Shown: positions 32,973-45,632, numbered from the stretch's first letter. The stretch: DNA of 64,000 nt from Persicaria tinctoria (GCA_037127255.1 JBANSL010000013.1:61580688-61644687), one strand, 5' to 3'. Numbers and translations: made by a program. The notes: generated by a model from the sequence alone, not told the origin.

Positions 32973-34802
32973 AAGTTAATTAGCTAAGGCGGCCTTTACA
33001 ATCAAAACTAACATTAAAACCATTGTTTCAACTAACTCTACCAACATACAGTCAACCAGTTCTTGATCTGTTTTCTGAACCATTGGGGCCTTGCCCTGGA
33101 ACCCACCAACAACCCCCTACAAGTTGGAGGCCGGTAACATATCAAACCCAACTTAGGACAAAGCTATCTTGGTGATGCACACAATACATGTCAGAGGTTT
33201 GGTGAGAGCATCTGCTAACTGGGTACGAGATCAGTGGCGGAGCCAGAAATTACGTCGGGGGTTGTTGAAAACTTAAAAGGGCGATAAACACTTTTGCATA
33301 TATAATATTGAAACAATCAGACATATTGAAAAAAGACGAACAAAAATACATTACTACAAACAAATTCAATACTACAAACAAGGTCACTAGTACTAGTCTA
33401 ATACAACAATCAACACTACAAACGAGCTCACTTGTAAGATAAAGTAGGTAAATTCATCTTGCGAGTTTTCATTTTTCGAAAATGTTTGAGAATAAATTCA
33501 TTCTCAATGATCTTGAAGATATCATTCTCGATGTAGCAAACAAGAGAATCATTAAGATATTCATCTCCCATCTTGTTACACAAATCTGTCTTGACAAGTC
33601 ATCGGAAAAAAAAAACTTTGTCTCCAAGCTCACCCAAGATAACTTTTGTTGTCTCTGACGCACAAGCCTTAGCTATATCCTTTTGAATGGGAGGACTAGT
33701 TAGTTGAAGATTCGTTGGTGCATTACTCAACACAACACTTCCAATCTCTTTGTGTCTTGTCCTAAAGCAATGAAGCAATTCCATAAAATTCCCCCTATTT
33801 TTTTATTTCAATGACTCGTCATGACCCCGAAAAGGCATTCCTTGTGCAAGTAGAAACCTAGCTGAATCCAAACTAGCGGCTAAACGAGTGCGATCGATAT
33901 GCAGCACTGTCCTTCAATTGCTACAGACAAACATCGTGAAATACTTTGACTTTGATTTTTGAAGCCATCAATATTTGCTTTGCATTATTGTCTTGAGCAT
34001 CAGTAAACCCAACATGATCATTAAATTTCAAAATATCCTTTCTCCAATTACGAAAACCATCCTTGACAAACACTTTGTCTCCATTTTGATGAGAGGGTTT
34101 CTCGACCAAATAAATTTATAGTCAAGACCCCGCTATAGGATAGTGGAGTCAGGTTCATCCTCAGGAGAGAAGTCAGCGTTTCTAGTTTAGTGTTTCGGGG
34201 TTCAGGGAATAACGGGAAAAGTGGTTGTCGAAAAGGATGAAGCGATCGATGTCGAGCGGTAGAGGTCGATGTCGACTAAGACTTGGTCGACGTCGAGGGA
34301 TGGAGAGGGAACGGTAGTCGGTGTTGGGTGTCTGTGTAGAATAAAAAATACGAAATAAAGTAATAAATGTGCAAACTTTCAAGGTAAGGGATCACCACAA
34401 CAATAAACATATGTGTAGATGATGAATCACATAAATGAGCATGTTTTATATCAAAGAATCAACTTTCGTGAATTCCAACAATTTCAGTTAATCGACTCTC
34501 GCAAATAAACCAAATTGTTTCTACCTTTTCTTAATTAGGATTAATAAACTCTCGAATAAAAACCCTAATTACTATCCAAGATTGCAACATGAATTCCTTG
34601 AACTCTCATCCAAGGGTTAAGCATAAAGGAAGATGATGATAGAAACACACACAACTATGAATTCATTGATTAAGAACACATGCCTATCGTTGAGCTCACC
34701 CCAACCGTAGAAAAGGGGAACTAGAAACAAAACAGGAAACTAAACAACCTTAACATTAAATCAAAACTTAGAGTTACAAAACCTTCCAATCGTCTTCTTC
34801 CT

Positions 34803-34805
<3 letters not shown>

Positions 34806-34842
<37 letters not shown>
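34806..34842. repeat. (TC)n microsatellite
   Basis: An uninterrupted TC dinucleotide run inside the minus-strand solo LTR. Confidence 0.9.
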
Positions 34843-34844
<2 letters not shown>

Positions 34845-35344
34845 TCCTCCTTCTCACTTGCATCTGAAGACGACTTGATTTGAATGAATAAAATCCTAGG
34901 CTCATGGCCTTTATTTATAGTAGACTAATCCTTGCTAGCCAAGGAGAGTAATTCTAATCCTAATAAAATTGGTTTATCTAAAATCTATCTAAATATAAAA
35001 TCCTATATCTAAAACTTTGTCTAAATATAAAATCTCCTTGGGTAAATATGAAAATACCCACAACGAAAGAGTTATCTAAGATAGAAAAGATAAAATAAAA
35101 ACGTGGCTAAGCAATCCTTCAAAGATTTGGACTCATCCACATGCTCTCGTCTATGTCTGGATTTTGGGTCGATGTCGAGTGCACCTGTTCGACATCGAGC
35201 ACCACTTTCAGCTTTTTCAGCATTCAGCTCCATCATGAAACGCACTTTTCCGAGTCCTCATTCGTCCGATTGATGCATATGAATATGTGTTGGAAAGCGC
35301 TTTTTGAGAACTACAACTCTCATAAAGGAATCAGAACTTGATTC

Positions 35345-36927
35345 TGATGTACTCGTTTTTTGCTCTTGTTTAGAGTTCTGTCTTTAGTCGTATTTGCGTC
35401 TTTTATGCATATTTTGTATAGGGAAAGTATGGAATTTGTGTAGTTATGCTTAATATTGCAAGACATGAAGTCTACACAAAGTTTGGTGTGATTTTCAGGT
35501 ATTTGAAGTAGATTTGGAGAGGTTTAGACGCATTTTGGAGCTTAAAGGAAAACCATGAAGACATTGAAGAAGCTAAAGAAGAACACATGATGGTGCAGCT
35601 GGAGAAAAGCCCACTTTTCGCCCTTCATCATTTTGAATCAAGTTCTGCTGACTTCATGAGAGTTGTAGCCCTCGAAAAGAGATCTCCAACGCATATTGAT
35701 ATGGGTCAATCGGACGAACGAGGAATCGGAAAAGTGCGTTTCAAGACGGAGTTGAATGCTGAAAGATGACAGGTGCACTCGACGTCGACTAGAAGGTACT
35801 CGAGATCGAACAAAGAGCACTCAATGTCGACCACTTTTCACTCAACGTCGACTGAAAATCCAGAAGTTGCGGACAAGTGTGGATGGGGCTGAATCTTTTG
35901 AGACTTTCCATATCCGAGATTTCACATATCTTTTATATTTAGATATCTATCTCCTTACGAGTATTTTCCAATTTACCCTAGGGATTTTTAATATTAGATA
36001 GATTTTAGATATTCTATTTATCTTAGGATTTATATAAAAGATAGATATATTTCTATTTATTTTATTATTTACTTTTCTTGGCTATCAAGGATTAGTCTAC
36101 TTTAAATAAAGGCATTAGGCCTAGGTTTTGAAGGATTCAAGAAAAGTCGTCTTCAAACGCAAGTAGTTAGGAGAGTGAAAGGAGAGAGAGGCCGAGTGGA
36201 GAGAGGAAGAGATTGGAGACGAATGGTGGTAAGTTTTAGTTTTAGTTTAATGTTAAAATTATTTGCTTTCACCATGTTTTGTTTCTAATTCCCATCTTCT
36301 AGGGTTGTGGTGAAACCAACGATAGATATGTGTGTTTGATTTATGAATTTATGAATTTGTGGGTCTTTATCATCATCTACCTATGTGCTTAATCCTTTGC
36401 GAGAGAGTTGAGGAAATTCTATATTTGCAGTTATGAAGCGAAAGTGAATTAATTGAGAATTTGAATAGTAATTAGGGTTTATTTGTGAAAGTCAACTAAT
36501 CCTAATTAAGAAAAGGTAGAAAGAATTACGTTTATTTGCGAGAGCCTCTATTACCTAAATTGTTGGAATTTGCAAAAGTCGATTATTTGATATAAAGCAT
36601 GTTATTTTATGTGATTCATGATTCTACACATATGTTTATTGTTGTGGTGATCCCTAAACTTGGAAGTTTGCACATTTATTTATTTTATTTAATTATTTTT
36701 ATCCTGCATAGTTACCCGACACCGACCATCATTCCTTCTCCATCCCTTGACATCGACTAAGTCTCAGTCGACATTGACAACAACCCCCGCCACATTTTCC
36801 CTCTATTCTCAAACCACGAAACACTAAACTAGAATCGCTGACTACTCTCCTGACGAGGAACCTGACTCCACTATCCTATAGCGGGGTCTTGACTACAAAT
36901 TTATTTGATCGAGAAACTACCTCATCA
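35345..36927 (+). mobile_element. Solo LTR (plus orientation), nested
   Basis: 1583 bp. It starts TGATGTACTCG and ends ACCTCATCA, with GATTC on both sides (35340-35344 and 36928-36932). It is the same family as the surrounding minus-strand solo LTR, so the two form a large imperfect palindrome over 34087-36927. Palindromic TCGACGTCGA-type words lie at 35770-35850 and 36745-36780. Confidence 0.92.
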
Positions 36928-38145
36928 GATTCGAAATGATGAATGGCAAAAAGTAGCATTTTTCCAACTACATTATCATGCGCTCTTCCTTAGCTTCTCT
37001 ATTGTCTTCATGGTTTTCCTTTAAGCTCCAAAGTGCATCCAAACCTCTCCAAATCAACTATATATCACACCAAACTTTGTGTAGACTCCATATCTTACAA
37101 ATAATCAACAACTACATAAATTTCATACTTTCTCGATACAAAATATGCATAAAAGACTCAAAAAGACTAAAATCATGACTCTAAATAAGACCAAAAACAA
37201 GGACATCACATTTCTTGCTCCTAAATAGCCTTTAAAGAGATAACACCAAAAACAATACACACCATCTTTAGAAACACTATACTCCAACCAATCTCTACTC
37301 TTGAACCACTCCTTTCGAAAACTTCTATTTTGTTTCACAAAAACATATTGTAGAAAATCATGTGACAAAGGTTGACAAGGACCATTCATCAAGTAGTCTC
37401 TCCTGACAGCATCTCTAATCAAAGGATCATATTCCGCAATTGGTTTTCGTAATGCCGGGTCACTAATAATAACCCTCTGTTTTTCCAAATGAGCTCTTTT
37501 CTCTCCCCTTATATCATCTCTAAATACAACATCTTGAACAACATCGATTCTACCATTTGGTGACAGAGCAACAAAAGGATGGGAAGATCCAAAACTTGAT
37601 CTTGGAATCGATGGATTCTTAGTCTGAGTAACAAATTTCTCCATTTTTATCCCACAATAAACAATTCAAAAGCCCCAAAATGAACCTTCTATTAAAAAAT
37701 AAGAACCAATTGGTTATCAAATTCCACAAACCCTAACTATCCCTATTTACAAATTGCACTTACATTTGAAAATCTAACCTTCTCATTTTCATAAATTTCA
37801 AATTGAATTGAAAATCTAATTCATAATGTATAAATATTAACATATGAAATGTCAAGGAATACCTTTGAATCGAAACTCAAGAGATTCCTCAGAGAGTCCG
37901 AGTTCGAAAGTGGGCACTGGTCTTGGAAAGTGGGCGGCGATGTCGATGGCGTGAAGGCAGCCAACATGGGGCAAGGTTGTTGGCGTTGATATCAAAGGCC
38001 GACAGTGGAGAGCTGAGAGTCGGATGATGAGAGAAGAGCCTGGGTTGCTTGCGGTTCCCTCTTTTCTCATGCCTGGCTGCGCTTGAAAAAAAGAATCAAA
38101 CAGAAGACTAAAAACAAGAAACAATCTGAGAGGGTTTTAATCCCC

Positions 38146-38250
38146 TTTGTGAATGGGGAAATAAAACTGCAAAAGATGGGCTTCGAACCCGCTACCTCTA
38201 TCATCCCAACTCAACGCCTCCCGAAGTCGACCATCTGAGCTAATTGTTCG
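38146..38250 (-). other. tRNA-like sequence in the hAT element
   Basis: On the minus strand TTAGCTCAGATGGTCGA (A-box-like) is followed after about 30 bases by GGGTTCGAAGCCC (B box). Acceptor ends do not pair and the middle is too long for a normal anticodon arm, so this is not a tRNA gene. Confidence 0.4.
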
Positions 38251-38678
38251 ACCTTGCTTCAATATACAAGTTATATAGTTCAGTTTTACAAAAAAAATAC
38301 ACTGAAAATATTTAAAAAAAATTATGCATGAGGGGGGGGGGGGTGCTGAAGCACCCATAAGCACCCCGGCCAGCTCCACCGCTATACGAGATGAGGTAAA
38401 ATGCAGAGAAACAAGACCAACATTAAGCTTCTCCCAGAGAAAATGACAGTCTAATGCAACGTGCTTTGTTTACTCATGAATCACGGAGTTTCTAGTAATA
38501 TAGATGGTAGCCTGATTATCGCAGTGATGAGTATTGTAGCAACAAAGGGAACCTGAAGCTCATGGATGAGTCAAGAAACCCATGTGAGCTCCACAACCAC
38601 CTATCGTATTGATCTCTACTCAACATCGATGGAGGACAAAGCAACTATATGTTGTTTCTTTGATCTCCAACATATAGG

Positions 38679-39250
38679 TGATAATGCATATTTTAGGTAG
38701 GCATTATAGGTAGTTGTTATTGCATTTAGAGGAGTATAAGTCATGTTTATTGAGTATTTCACTTCATTAGTATTTTATCCTGCAAGTGCGGAATCTATGC
38801 TCTTTTTGTGCTTATTTGCATACTTGCCTTCTCATGCTCGGAATGATGCATTTATGGCTTTGCTAATGATGAGTATGGAGAGCTAGGAACCTGAGAAAAC
38901 CATTGGAAAAGGCATGAAGAGGCGTAGGAAGAGCTTAGCTTGGATTCAAACGAGATTAGATGAAGGATACGCTACTGTTGAGAGCGGCGCTCGCCGCCTG
39001 AAGCACGACACCCGCCGGTCTACACGGATGTGGGATTGGGATTCCTATCTTTGGGAAACTAATTAGGTTTTAGGTTTTTATATTTGTGGCTGATAATGCG
39101 TATTTTATATATGCATTATAGGTAGTTGTTAGTGCATTTATGATAGCTTAGTTCATGTTTATTTGAGTAGTTCGAGTCAGTAGTGTTTAGTCTTCCAAGT
39201 TTGGAATCTACGCTCTTTTTGTGTTTATCTGCATATTTATGTTCCGACGC
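38679..39250 (+). repeat. Two tandem LTR-start fragments
   Basis: TGATAATGC plus the following 150 bp or so (ATTATAGGTAGTTGTT, CTCTTTTTGTG) occur at 38679 and 39091, 412 bp apart. They resemble the TGATG-starting LTRs of this window and probably are remnants of one such LTR, duplicated. Confidence 0.55.
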
Positions 39251-39260
39251 TGGAAGAAAC

Positions 39261-39690
39261 TCAAGGCGCCAATTTGTTGAAGAAGGAAATCGAGAATTTG
39301 AAAATAAAATATAAATAAATGAAAGCAAACCGATTCCATTCCGAGCAAATAATTACAAGACTCCCTCACATTGTAGTAGAAGGCAGTCAGGATCGATCCA
39401 CGAGGAAGCGGGTCAGCGGATCTCAGATAGCGCGCGATTCACGTTCTGAAGTCGACTCAGGGTTCACTCGACGTCAAGTTGAACAGTCGATGTCGAGTAG
39501 GTTGCATGCAGTCGATCACGTGTCAAGCTCTGCAGATTCCTCAGAAGTCTCGACGTCGAGTTAAGATGTCGAGTGGAAGTCGACGTCTAGTGGACTCGTC
39601 TGTCTTGGGTCAACCTGCGAAAACAGAAGCAACAGACTCGATGTCGAGTGGGTAACTTGATGTCGAGTTGTCAACAGCAAACGTCGACAG
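39261..39690 (-). repeat. LTR 3'-end fragment of a gypsy element
   Basis: On the minus strand the sequence ends CAACA followed by AATTGGCGCC, the start of the tRNA-Asp primer site. It aligns with the end of the LTRs at 15383-17357 (GGATCCGCTGACC...TCCTCGTGGAT and CTTGTAATTATTTG phrases). It carries TCGACGTCGA and TCGATGTCGA palindromes at 39465-39665. Confidence 0.7.
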
Positions 39691-40190
39691 ACACCCCGAC
39701 TCATCATGTTTCTCCCGCGAAAGCTCTCCGCATCCAGCGACAGACACCCCGACTCATCATGTTGCTCCCAGCTATTAATAATGCAATTAAAATCGCCCCC
39801 CCCCCCCACCCACCCACAAATAAAGGCTCCGAGATACCTTCCATAGCTGCTCCTAAATCTCATCAGAAAACCTTACGGTCATGAGCACAAGGGTGAACAT
39901 ACATAGTCATCAGATGGAACGACTTAGTCCCAACCTCCACCTTTGCAAGAACAAATCTATCCGTTGACATAACAATCGTAACATTGGTATCCTCACTATT
40001 CCAGAAGAGCCAAACACCGCCCTTGAAACCGTTAGCCTAGCTCCACCACAAATCTATTCGTAAAGTCCATCATATCACACACCTTCCTAGCACGATCACC
40101 CAAGATCTTGGGTTCAAACAACGCCAGGATGTTCACTTTGTTATGCTTCAAAAAGTATCTAACCTGCAGAACCCATCACTACTGACACCG
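39690..40190 (-). pseudogene. LINE ORF2 endonuclease fragment
   Basis: On the minus strand 40190-39900 reads VNILALFEPKILGDRARKV, then FVLAKVEVG and MYVHPC. After a C-run it gives GGDFNCIINSWEQHDESG. These are the conserved blocks of the apurinic-like endonuclease of plant LINEs (the E in FEPK and the GDFN metal/DNA-binding block). Stops and frame changes break it. It is not the same copy as the LINE at 1-835, whose orientation is opposite. Confidence 0.75.
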
Positions 40191-40229
40191 CAACAATTTC
40201 AAAACAAACAATTCATCGTAAAAGCAAAA

Positions 40230-40719
40230 GGAACAGAACCAAACCGCCCCTTATGTAGTACTAGTTGTGAGATGTATAAACTGGATTTGATTCCATCTCT
40301 TCTTATCTAATACTAGTTACTTAATCAAACTTGTCGCGGTAAGAAAATTGCAGGGGAAAGTTTTACATATCCCGTAATAATACGGAGTAAACGATATGTT
40401 TCCTGATTTAGGCGCAGATTACTTGGAGCCTTGCAGGTGTGGTTTAGGTCAACCGGTGATCTGGGTCGGCTATTCTATCTTTCCCTCGCTGCCCACCGCT
40501 CACTCACAGTGCTCAGTGCTCAGTGCGCACCTCTCACCGCTTACCTTGTACTGACTGGCTACTGACCTACCTAACATTTTTCCCTCTCATTTTATCAAAT
40601 CACTCTCCACTTTCCGCGCCATAAAGACAGAGAAAGCGCGTAAACAAGCAAAACCAGAAACGAAAAACCCTAGAAAACTCTCACGTCCCGGGAGTTGAGA
40701 TCGACGGGGAGAAGAGAAT
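40230..40719 (+). promoter_or_regulatory. Upstream region of gamma-tubulin
   Basis: No open frame is seen. A telo-box AAACCCTA lies at 40665-40672, about 50 bases before the start codon and probably in the leader. Telo-boxes are common near the start sites of plant genes active in dividing cells. No clear TATA box was found, so the start site is not placed. Confidence 0.45.
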
Positions 40720-43700
40720 ATGCCTAGAGAGATCATCACTCTACAGGTCGGACAATGTGGGAATCAGATCGGCATGGAGTTCTGGAAGCAGCTCTGTCTC
40801 GAGCACGGTATCAACAAAGACGGCATCCTCGAAGACTTCGCTACTCAGGTACTACTCCTTTTCTTTTTCCTTCTCTCTCTCTCTCTCTCTCTCGCCCTTC
40901 ATTTTTAGGAATTCCCTAGCACAACAATCTGTTGGTATTGGTAGGCGGATGGAATTGCGCTTGAACAATGATGAATTTCTCATGGCTAAGCTTACCTATC
41001 AAGGATTTCCGTCTATTTATACCAGTTAGCTTGTGTTGATTGTGTCCGATTTTGGCTGTTCCAGAACAAGTTCTAGGAAGTTCAGTAAGAAAAGTGGGGT
41101 GTTAATTGGTTTCCTTCCAGATTGTTTCTTACCTAATCGCTGACTGCTTAACGAGAATCATGATAGAAGCTACTCATTTCTCGAGTGTGATTATACAGTA
41201 CAGAGCTAAGATGATATTGTGAATTGAAAAAAATACAAGGTTACTTATGCATAATTTTACAAACTTGAGTTGAATGTTAAGACATTTACCTTAATTCTTG
41301 ACTATTGAGGCAAAATACTTGTGGTGTAGGGCTGTTCAATTATCAACCTTATGTGTGTTTTAGCTTAAAAATATTTCTTAATGTGTGCCACAAGTGAAAT
41401 GTTTGTTAAGAGATTCAAATTGTTTTTTTTTTAATTAAAAAAAAAGCAAGCCTCTAATTTGATGACTAATCTGTAATATTGCCTTGTTCTTACATTTACG
41501 TGTTGTAACATCAGGGAGGGGATAGGAAAGATGTCTTCTTTTACCAAGCCGATGACCAGCATTACATACCACGGGCTTTACTCATTGATTTAGAGCCAAG
41601 GGTTATCAACGGTATACAAAATAGTGAATATCGAAATCTCTACAATCATGAAAATGTATTTGTCGCAGATCATGGAGGAGGTGCTGGAAATAATTGGGCC
41701 AGCGGATATCATCAGGTTTGTTTTCCAAATTTCTTCAGGTCAGAATTTGTTTCTTATTTCCCCGTGGCACCAATATCACTTAAGACCTTGATAGTTTGCT
41801 AGTAGATAGATTTGTGAAACATTAGCAATCAGCACATGATTTCTACTTCATGCCTTTTCACATCGTCGCTTCTCATGAGCTCACATATCAACAGAATCTC
41901 TCTCCTCATAGGTGCTGGAACATTTGATGAATTTGCTCAGTCCCCCCTAGAGAGTTTTATAGTTTAGCTGTAGTCTGGAAGATCTCATGTCTTGTAAACA
42001 TGCTAACATGGTTATTATTATATAAACAGGGAAAGGGTGTTGAGGAAGATATCATGGACATGATTGATAGAGAAGCTGATGGAAGTGATAGTCTTGAGGG
42101 TTTCGTTTTATGCCACTCCATAGCTGGGGGAACTGGATCAGGTTACTGAAACTTCTTATTACAGTTTCTTTAGATTTTGACATGAATTTATGTAAAAGAG
42201 AGAACTTATTTAGGATCAGTTGCACGACTTGCATCTATTTCAAAAGATTGTCATGTAGAAATGTCATTAAGGACAAGAATCTTTGTAACCTTACAGGCAT
42301 GGGCTCATATCTTCTTGAAGCTTTGAATGACCGCTATAGCAAAAAGTTGATCCAGACATACAGTGTGTTTCCTAACCAGATGGAGACAAGTGACGTGGTA
42401 GTGCAGCCTTACAACTCTCTGTTGACACTCAAGCGGTTGACCTTAAATGCTGATTGTGTTGTAGTTCTTGATAATACGGCTTTGAATAGAATTGCAGTTG
42501 AGCGACTTCATCTCGACAACCCTACCTTTGCTCAAACAAATTCGTTGGTATCTACTGTAATGTCGGCCAGCACAACCACATTGCGATACCCTGGCTACAT
42601 GAACAATGACTTGGTTGGCCTTCTTGCATCTTTGATTCCAACGCCTAGATGTCATTTCCTAATGACAGGTTATACACCACTTACAGTGGAGCGCCAGGTA
42701 AGATATAGGATGTGATCTGGGCAATTGTTCATTTATAAGATAAATTTGTTTGTATATAGTGTTACTATGTCCCAATTACTTCCAATGTATCTGGTGGTTC
42801 AATAAGAAGTTCCTTTAAATAAATTCCTGTTTTTTATTTTTCATGTCAACAATGAGATGGAGCATTTCACTTCATTTAAAAATAGATTTGTTTTGAATTC
42901 CCACCCATATCCCCGTCTTTTGTGATATTTAGAGGGATGAGAGGTAGCTATGCTTCCTTTGAGGAAATCTTGAATTCTGAACCTGCTATTTGAAACCTTA
43001 GCGAGTGTTTATCATGTTATCCTTTGTGTGATACCATTCTATATAGAATGTCTCTTACTGTGTGGCTGTCTACCTTTCCGACTTCCGAGAAGATACATAT
43101 TAGGCCTAAGTTTATGTATGATAAATTATTTTATTATGCAGGCTAATGTCATTCGCAAAACCACTGTGCTGGATGTTATGAGAAGACTCCTTCAGGTGGG
43201 TTTTGTTTTCAGAATTCAGATTGTGTATACTTCAATTGAATGCAAAGTAAGGAATCATCCTGACTGTTCGTTGTTTTGCAGACCAAGAATATAATGGTCT
43301 CTTCCTATGCCCGAACGAAGGAAGCTAGCCAAGCTAAGTATATATCTATCTTGAACATAATTCAGGGAGATGTAGATCCTACTCAGGTAAAACTATTACC
43401 ACTACTACTAGTCAATATGATTTAGAATTCAATCTGAGCGAGTGTTATTTTCTCCTATGAATTGATATTTTTTTGACAGAACTAAACTCTTTCTTGTATG
43501 ATCATAACCTTTTTGCCTGCTTGGTTCTCCTACTTGTGTAGAGGCCACATACCATGACATATTTGTAGCAGGTTATGAGATTTTTTTCATTCTATGTAAA
43601 ATGATGTTAAAGCTACATGATTTATGTCTAATAACCAGGTTCACGAGAGTCTTCAGAGAATCCGTGAAAGGAAGCTTGTTAATTTCATTGAATGGGGTCC

Positions 43701-44565
43701 TGCTAGTATTCAGGTTTTATTCCAGGAATTTAATTATTTTCTTTCTATCTTTTGCCTTATGTAATATGGGTTAAAACTTTTGTTGCTTCAATTTTACCTT
43801 GCAGGTCGCATTGTCAAGAAAGTCCCCATATGTTCAAACAGCCCATAAGGTACATGTGTCCTCGCACAAATTATTTCTCTATCTGCTTCTGTACTCGTTA
43901 GTTTCAGATTTGGTATTTTGGGATCATTTATGGCACGATTTTCTTTAAAAATTTCTGTTTTGCTGAAATAAACAGTAAATCTAATGGTATCATATTATCA
44001 TCTGTTCAGGTTAGTGGTCTCATGTTAGCCAGTCACACAAGCATAAGGCACCTCTTTAGCAAGTGTTTGAGTCAATATGATAAGCTGAGGAAAAAGCAGG
44101 CTTTCTTGGACAACTATCGGAAGTTCCCAATGTTTGCTGTAAGTTCCTTGTTGGGTTATATAGGTCATAGGCAGTCTTATAGTTTTGAAGTCTGCCTGCT
44201 TGGAAGTGCTGGTTTTTTTTACTATGCCTAAGCCCTAATTTAATTTATGCCATTTCTTTGGTCTATGCCAGTGTATTTAGTCCCCTGAATCTGAATCTAA
44301 TTTCAATTCATTGCAAAATATTAATAGGACAATGATTTATCTGAATTTGATGAATCAAGAGATACAATTCAAAGCTTGGTAGAAGAATACAAGGCCTGTG
44401 AGTCCCCAGATTATACCAAGTGGGGAATGGAGGTATTTATGTGCTACTCAAGAAATGTTTTGAGAATTTTTTTCTGCTCTTTAATCTTACTGATATGATC
44501 TTTGTTCTCAGGAAACGGAAGATGGCGATGCTTCTGGGTCAATGGATCCACAATTGGCCATGTGA
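40720..44565 (+). CDS. TUBG: Gamma-tubulin
   Basis: The protein nucleates microtubules within gamma-tubulin ring complexes at cortical sites, nuclear envelope, spindle and phragmoplast. There are eleven exons: 40720-40848, 41515-41715, 42030-42141, 42297-42697, 43142-43195, 43282-43386, 43639-43713, 43805-43849, 44010-44138, 44328-44432 and 44512-44565. All introns are GT-AG and the frame is kept throughout, giving 469 residues (plant family about 474). The N-terminus [18 protein letters not shown] is diagnostic. The GTP-binding tubulin signature GGTGSG spans the exon 3/4 junction. The acidic C-terminus ends [10 protein letters not shown]. No lesion is seen, so the gene looks functional. It sits directly downstream of transposon debris and is one of three intact genes on 40.7-54.2 kb. 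Confidence 0.97.
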
Positions 44566-45500
44566 CCACATTAATAGTCAAGTAAGCCATATTGTATGGA
44601 AATTTTCTGTATGTTTTACATCTTCTTGATTGGCTTGTAGGACGAGTAGTCAATCTTCTGCTAAATTCTGTAAATTTACTATAGACTTTTTGGTCATTTA
44701 GATTTATGCAAGCAGTTTTATGGTTACTGATTTTTGAGGTATTTGGTGTTAAAATTTTGAATTGGGGGTTGTCCTGTATGTTTTGATAATTTTGAAGAGT
44801 GTTAATTGCTGTTAAATAGTTCTATTGCCAATAATTTTTGTTGTTCTATTCATGTTGAAGAATCTTGTCTGCAAAACAGAGGGATGAACATGCCAAGCAC
44901 TGAAATAATTTTGAACCTCGTTTGAACGATTTGGAAATTTTCTGCAATTGGACAGAGAAAGACACAAAGTTCTTGACATGGATGTCAGCATGTGAAGATT
45001 ACATTTCGAAAGGTTCACTTTAGGCAAGGCTAGGTTTGTTATCCGTTGTTAACATTTGTCACTTGTGGTCTCTTCTTTATCTTGCTGTTCTTTTTCTAAT
45101 TTTTATCAAGCCATGGTATCATCACTCTCATTCACATAATTCCGGGAATTCAGCCTGCATTTTAGCAAGTAGCATAAAACTTGGAACCTCCAGCATGACG
45201 ATGATGGTGATAGTGCACGTTATGATAAGAAGCTTCAAATTTGGCCTTTTGCTTAGTAGAAAGACAAGACATGTGCTTGGGTATTATTCCCCTTGTCTGT
45301 GGTTCCATTTAGGCAAAATGATGTATTAGGCCTTTTTCCTTGTAATGGACCACAGTTGCATGTGAAGTCTTTATTGTTTTTGGTCTCTTGAGAGCAAAGA
45401 TGGGATGCATGTGAAAGAGGACAATTTTGGTGTTAGCTTGGTTTTGCAATTGTTCAGTTCCTGTAGAGGAGGGAGTATTGATTGATTCTCATGGAGGTGG
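44566..45500 (+). other. Downstream region of gamma-tubulin
   Basis: It probably holds the 3' untranslated region; the poly(A) site is not placed. The stretch is AT-rich with short chance open frames. Confidence 0.5.
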
Positions 45501-45516
45501 TATGAGTTGTTATTTC

Positions 45517-45616
45517 AACCATTCCGGAATGGCTCACCGGAAAGGATTTGTGGGTAGTACTCATAGATCCCCGGTTCGAACCCCGGAATGACCGCTCTTT
45601 ATTTACCAATTCAAGT
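45517..45616 (+). mobile_element. 100-bp tRNA-like SINE
   Basis: TATGAGTTGTTATTTC occurs at 45501-45516 and 45617-45632, a perfect 16-bp target duplication. The 100 bp between carry a B-box-like GGTTCGAACCCC at about 45580, with flanking CCATTCCGG and CCGGAATG able to pair. A short insert with a long variable-length duplication is the mark of LINE-mobilised SINE insertion. There is no long poly(A). Confidence 0.8.
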
Positions 45617-45632
45617 TATGAGTTGTTATTTC

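Larger units (their letters stand above)
34087..37208 (-). mobile_element. Solo LTR (minus orientation), itself interrupted
   Basis: It is flanked by CATTT at 34082-34086 and 37209-37213. On the minus strand it starts TGATGTCCTTG and ends CCTCTCATCA, so it has TGATG...CATCA termini. There is no internal retrotransposon coding on either side, only the interrupted hAT gene, which is the mark of a solo LTR. Its own length without the nested LTR is about 1.5 kb. It contains TCGATGTCGA/TCGACGTCGA palindromes at 34235-34300. Confidence 0.9.
33469..37644 (-). pseudogene. hAT transposase with TTF-type zinc finger, N-terminal part only
   Basis: Start ATG is at 37642-37644. The first 145 residues or so are intact (to about 37209), ending in LFKGYLGAR. 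The frame is broken by the solo LTR 34087-37208. After the duplicated CATTT it resumes with the expected GDKVFV block, and further conserved blocks reach about 33600. Frameshifts follow near 33660. The catalytic centre and C-terminal hATC dimerisation domain are largely absent, so this is a non-functional internal-deletion copy. Confidence 0.85.
33232..38384 (-). mobile_element. TTF-type hAT element, defective
   Basis: An exact 8-bp TACGAGAT flanks it (33224-33231 and 38385-38392). The termini are CAGTGGCGGAGCCAG and, inverted, TAGCGGTGGAGCTGG. Its transposase is read on the minus strand. It begins at 37644 and has a TTF zinc-finger region (FRKEWFKSRDWLEYS.. VYCFWCYLF). It is cut by a solo LTR and resumes at about 34080 with GDKVFVKDGFRNWRK. 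It then reaches IQKDIAKACASETTK at about 33690-33620 and ends soon after, so the dimerisation half is missing. About 2 kb remains without the solo LTRs. Confidence 0.88.
33040..38670 (-). pseudogene. Ty1/copia RNase H remnant, split by nested insertions
   Basis: On the minus strand 38670-38393 reads CDNQATIYITRNSV, HVALDCHF and KLNVGLVSLHF. 33223-33040 continues with QLADALTKPL and the C-terminal tail. These are the hallmark end of copia polyproteins (RNase H and the ADxxTK motif). The two halves were one piece before the hAT element entered at the TACGAGAT duplication. Stops are present; no LTR is assigned with confidence. Confidence 0.8.

Noticed and set aside
34087..36927. Single foldback (long inverted repeat) element
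   Set aside because: Separate 5-bp duplications show two independent solo LTR insertions in opposite orientation.
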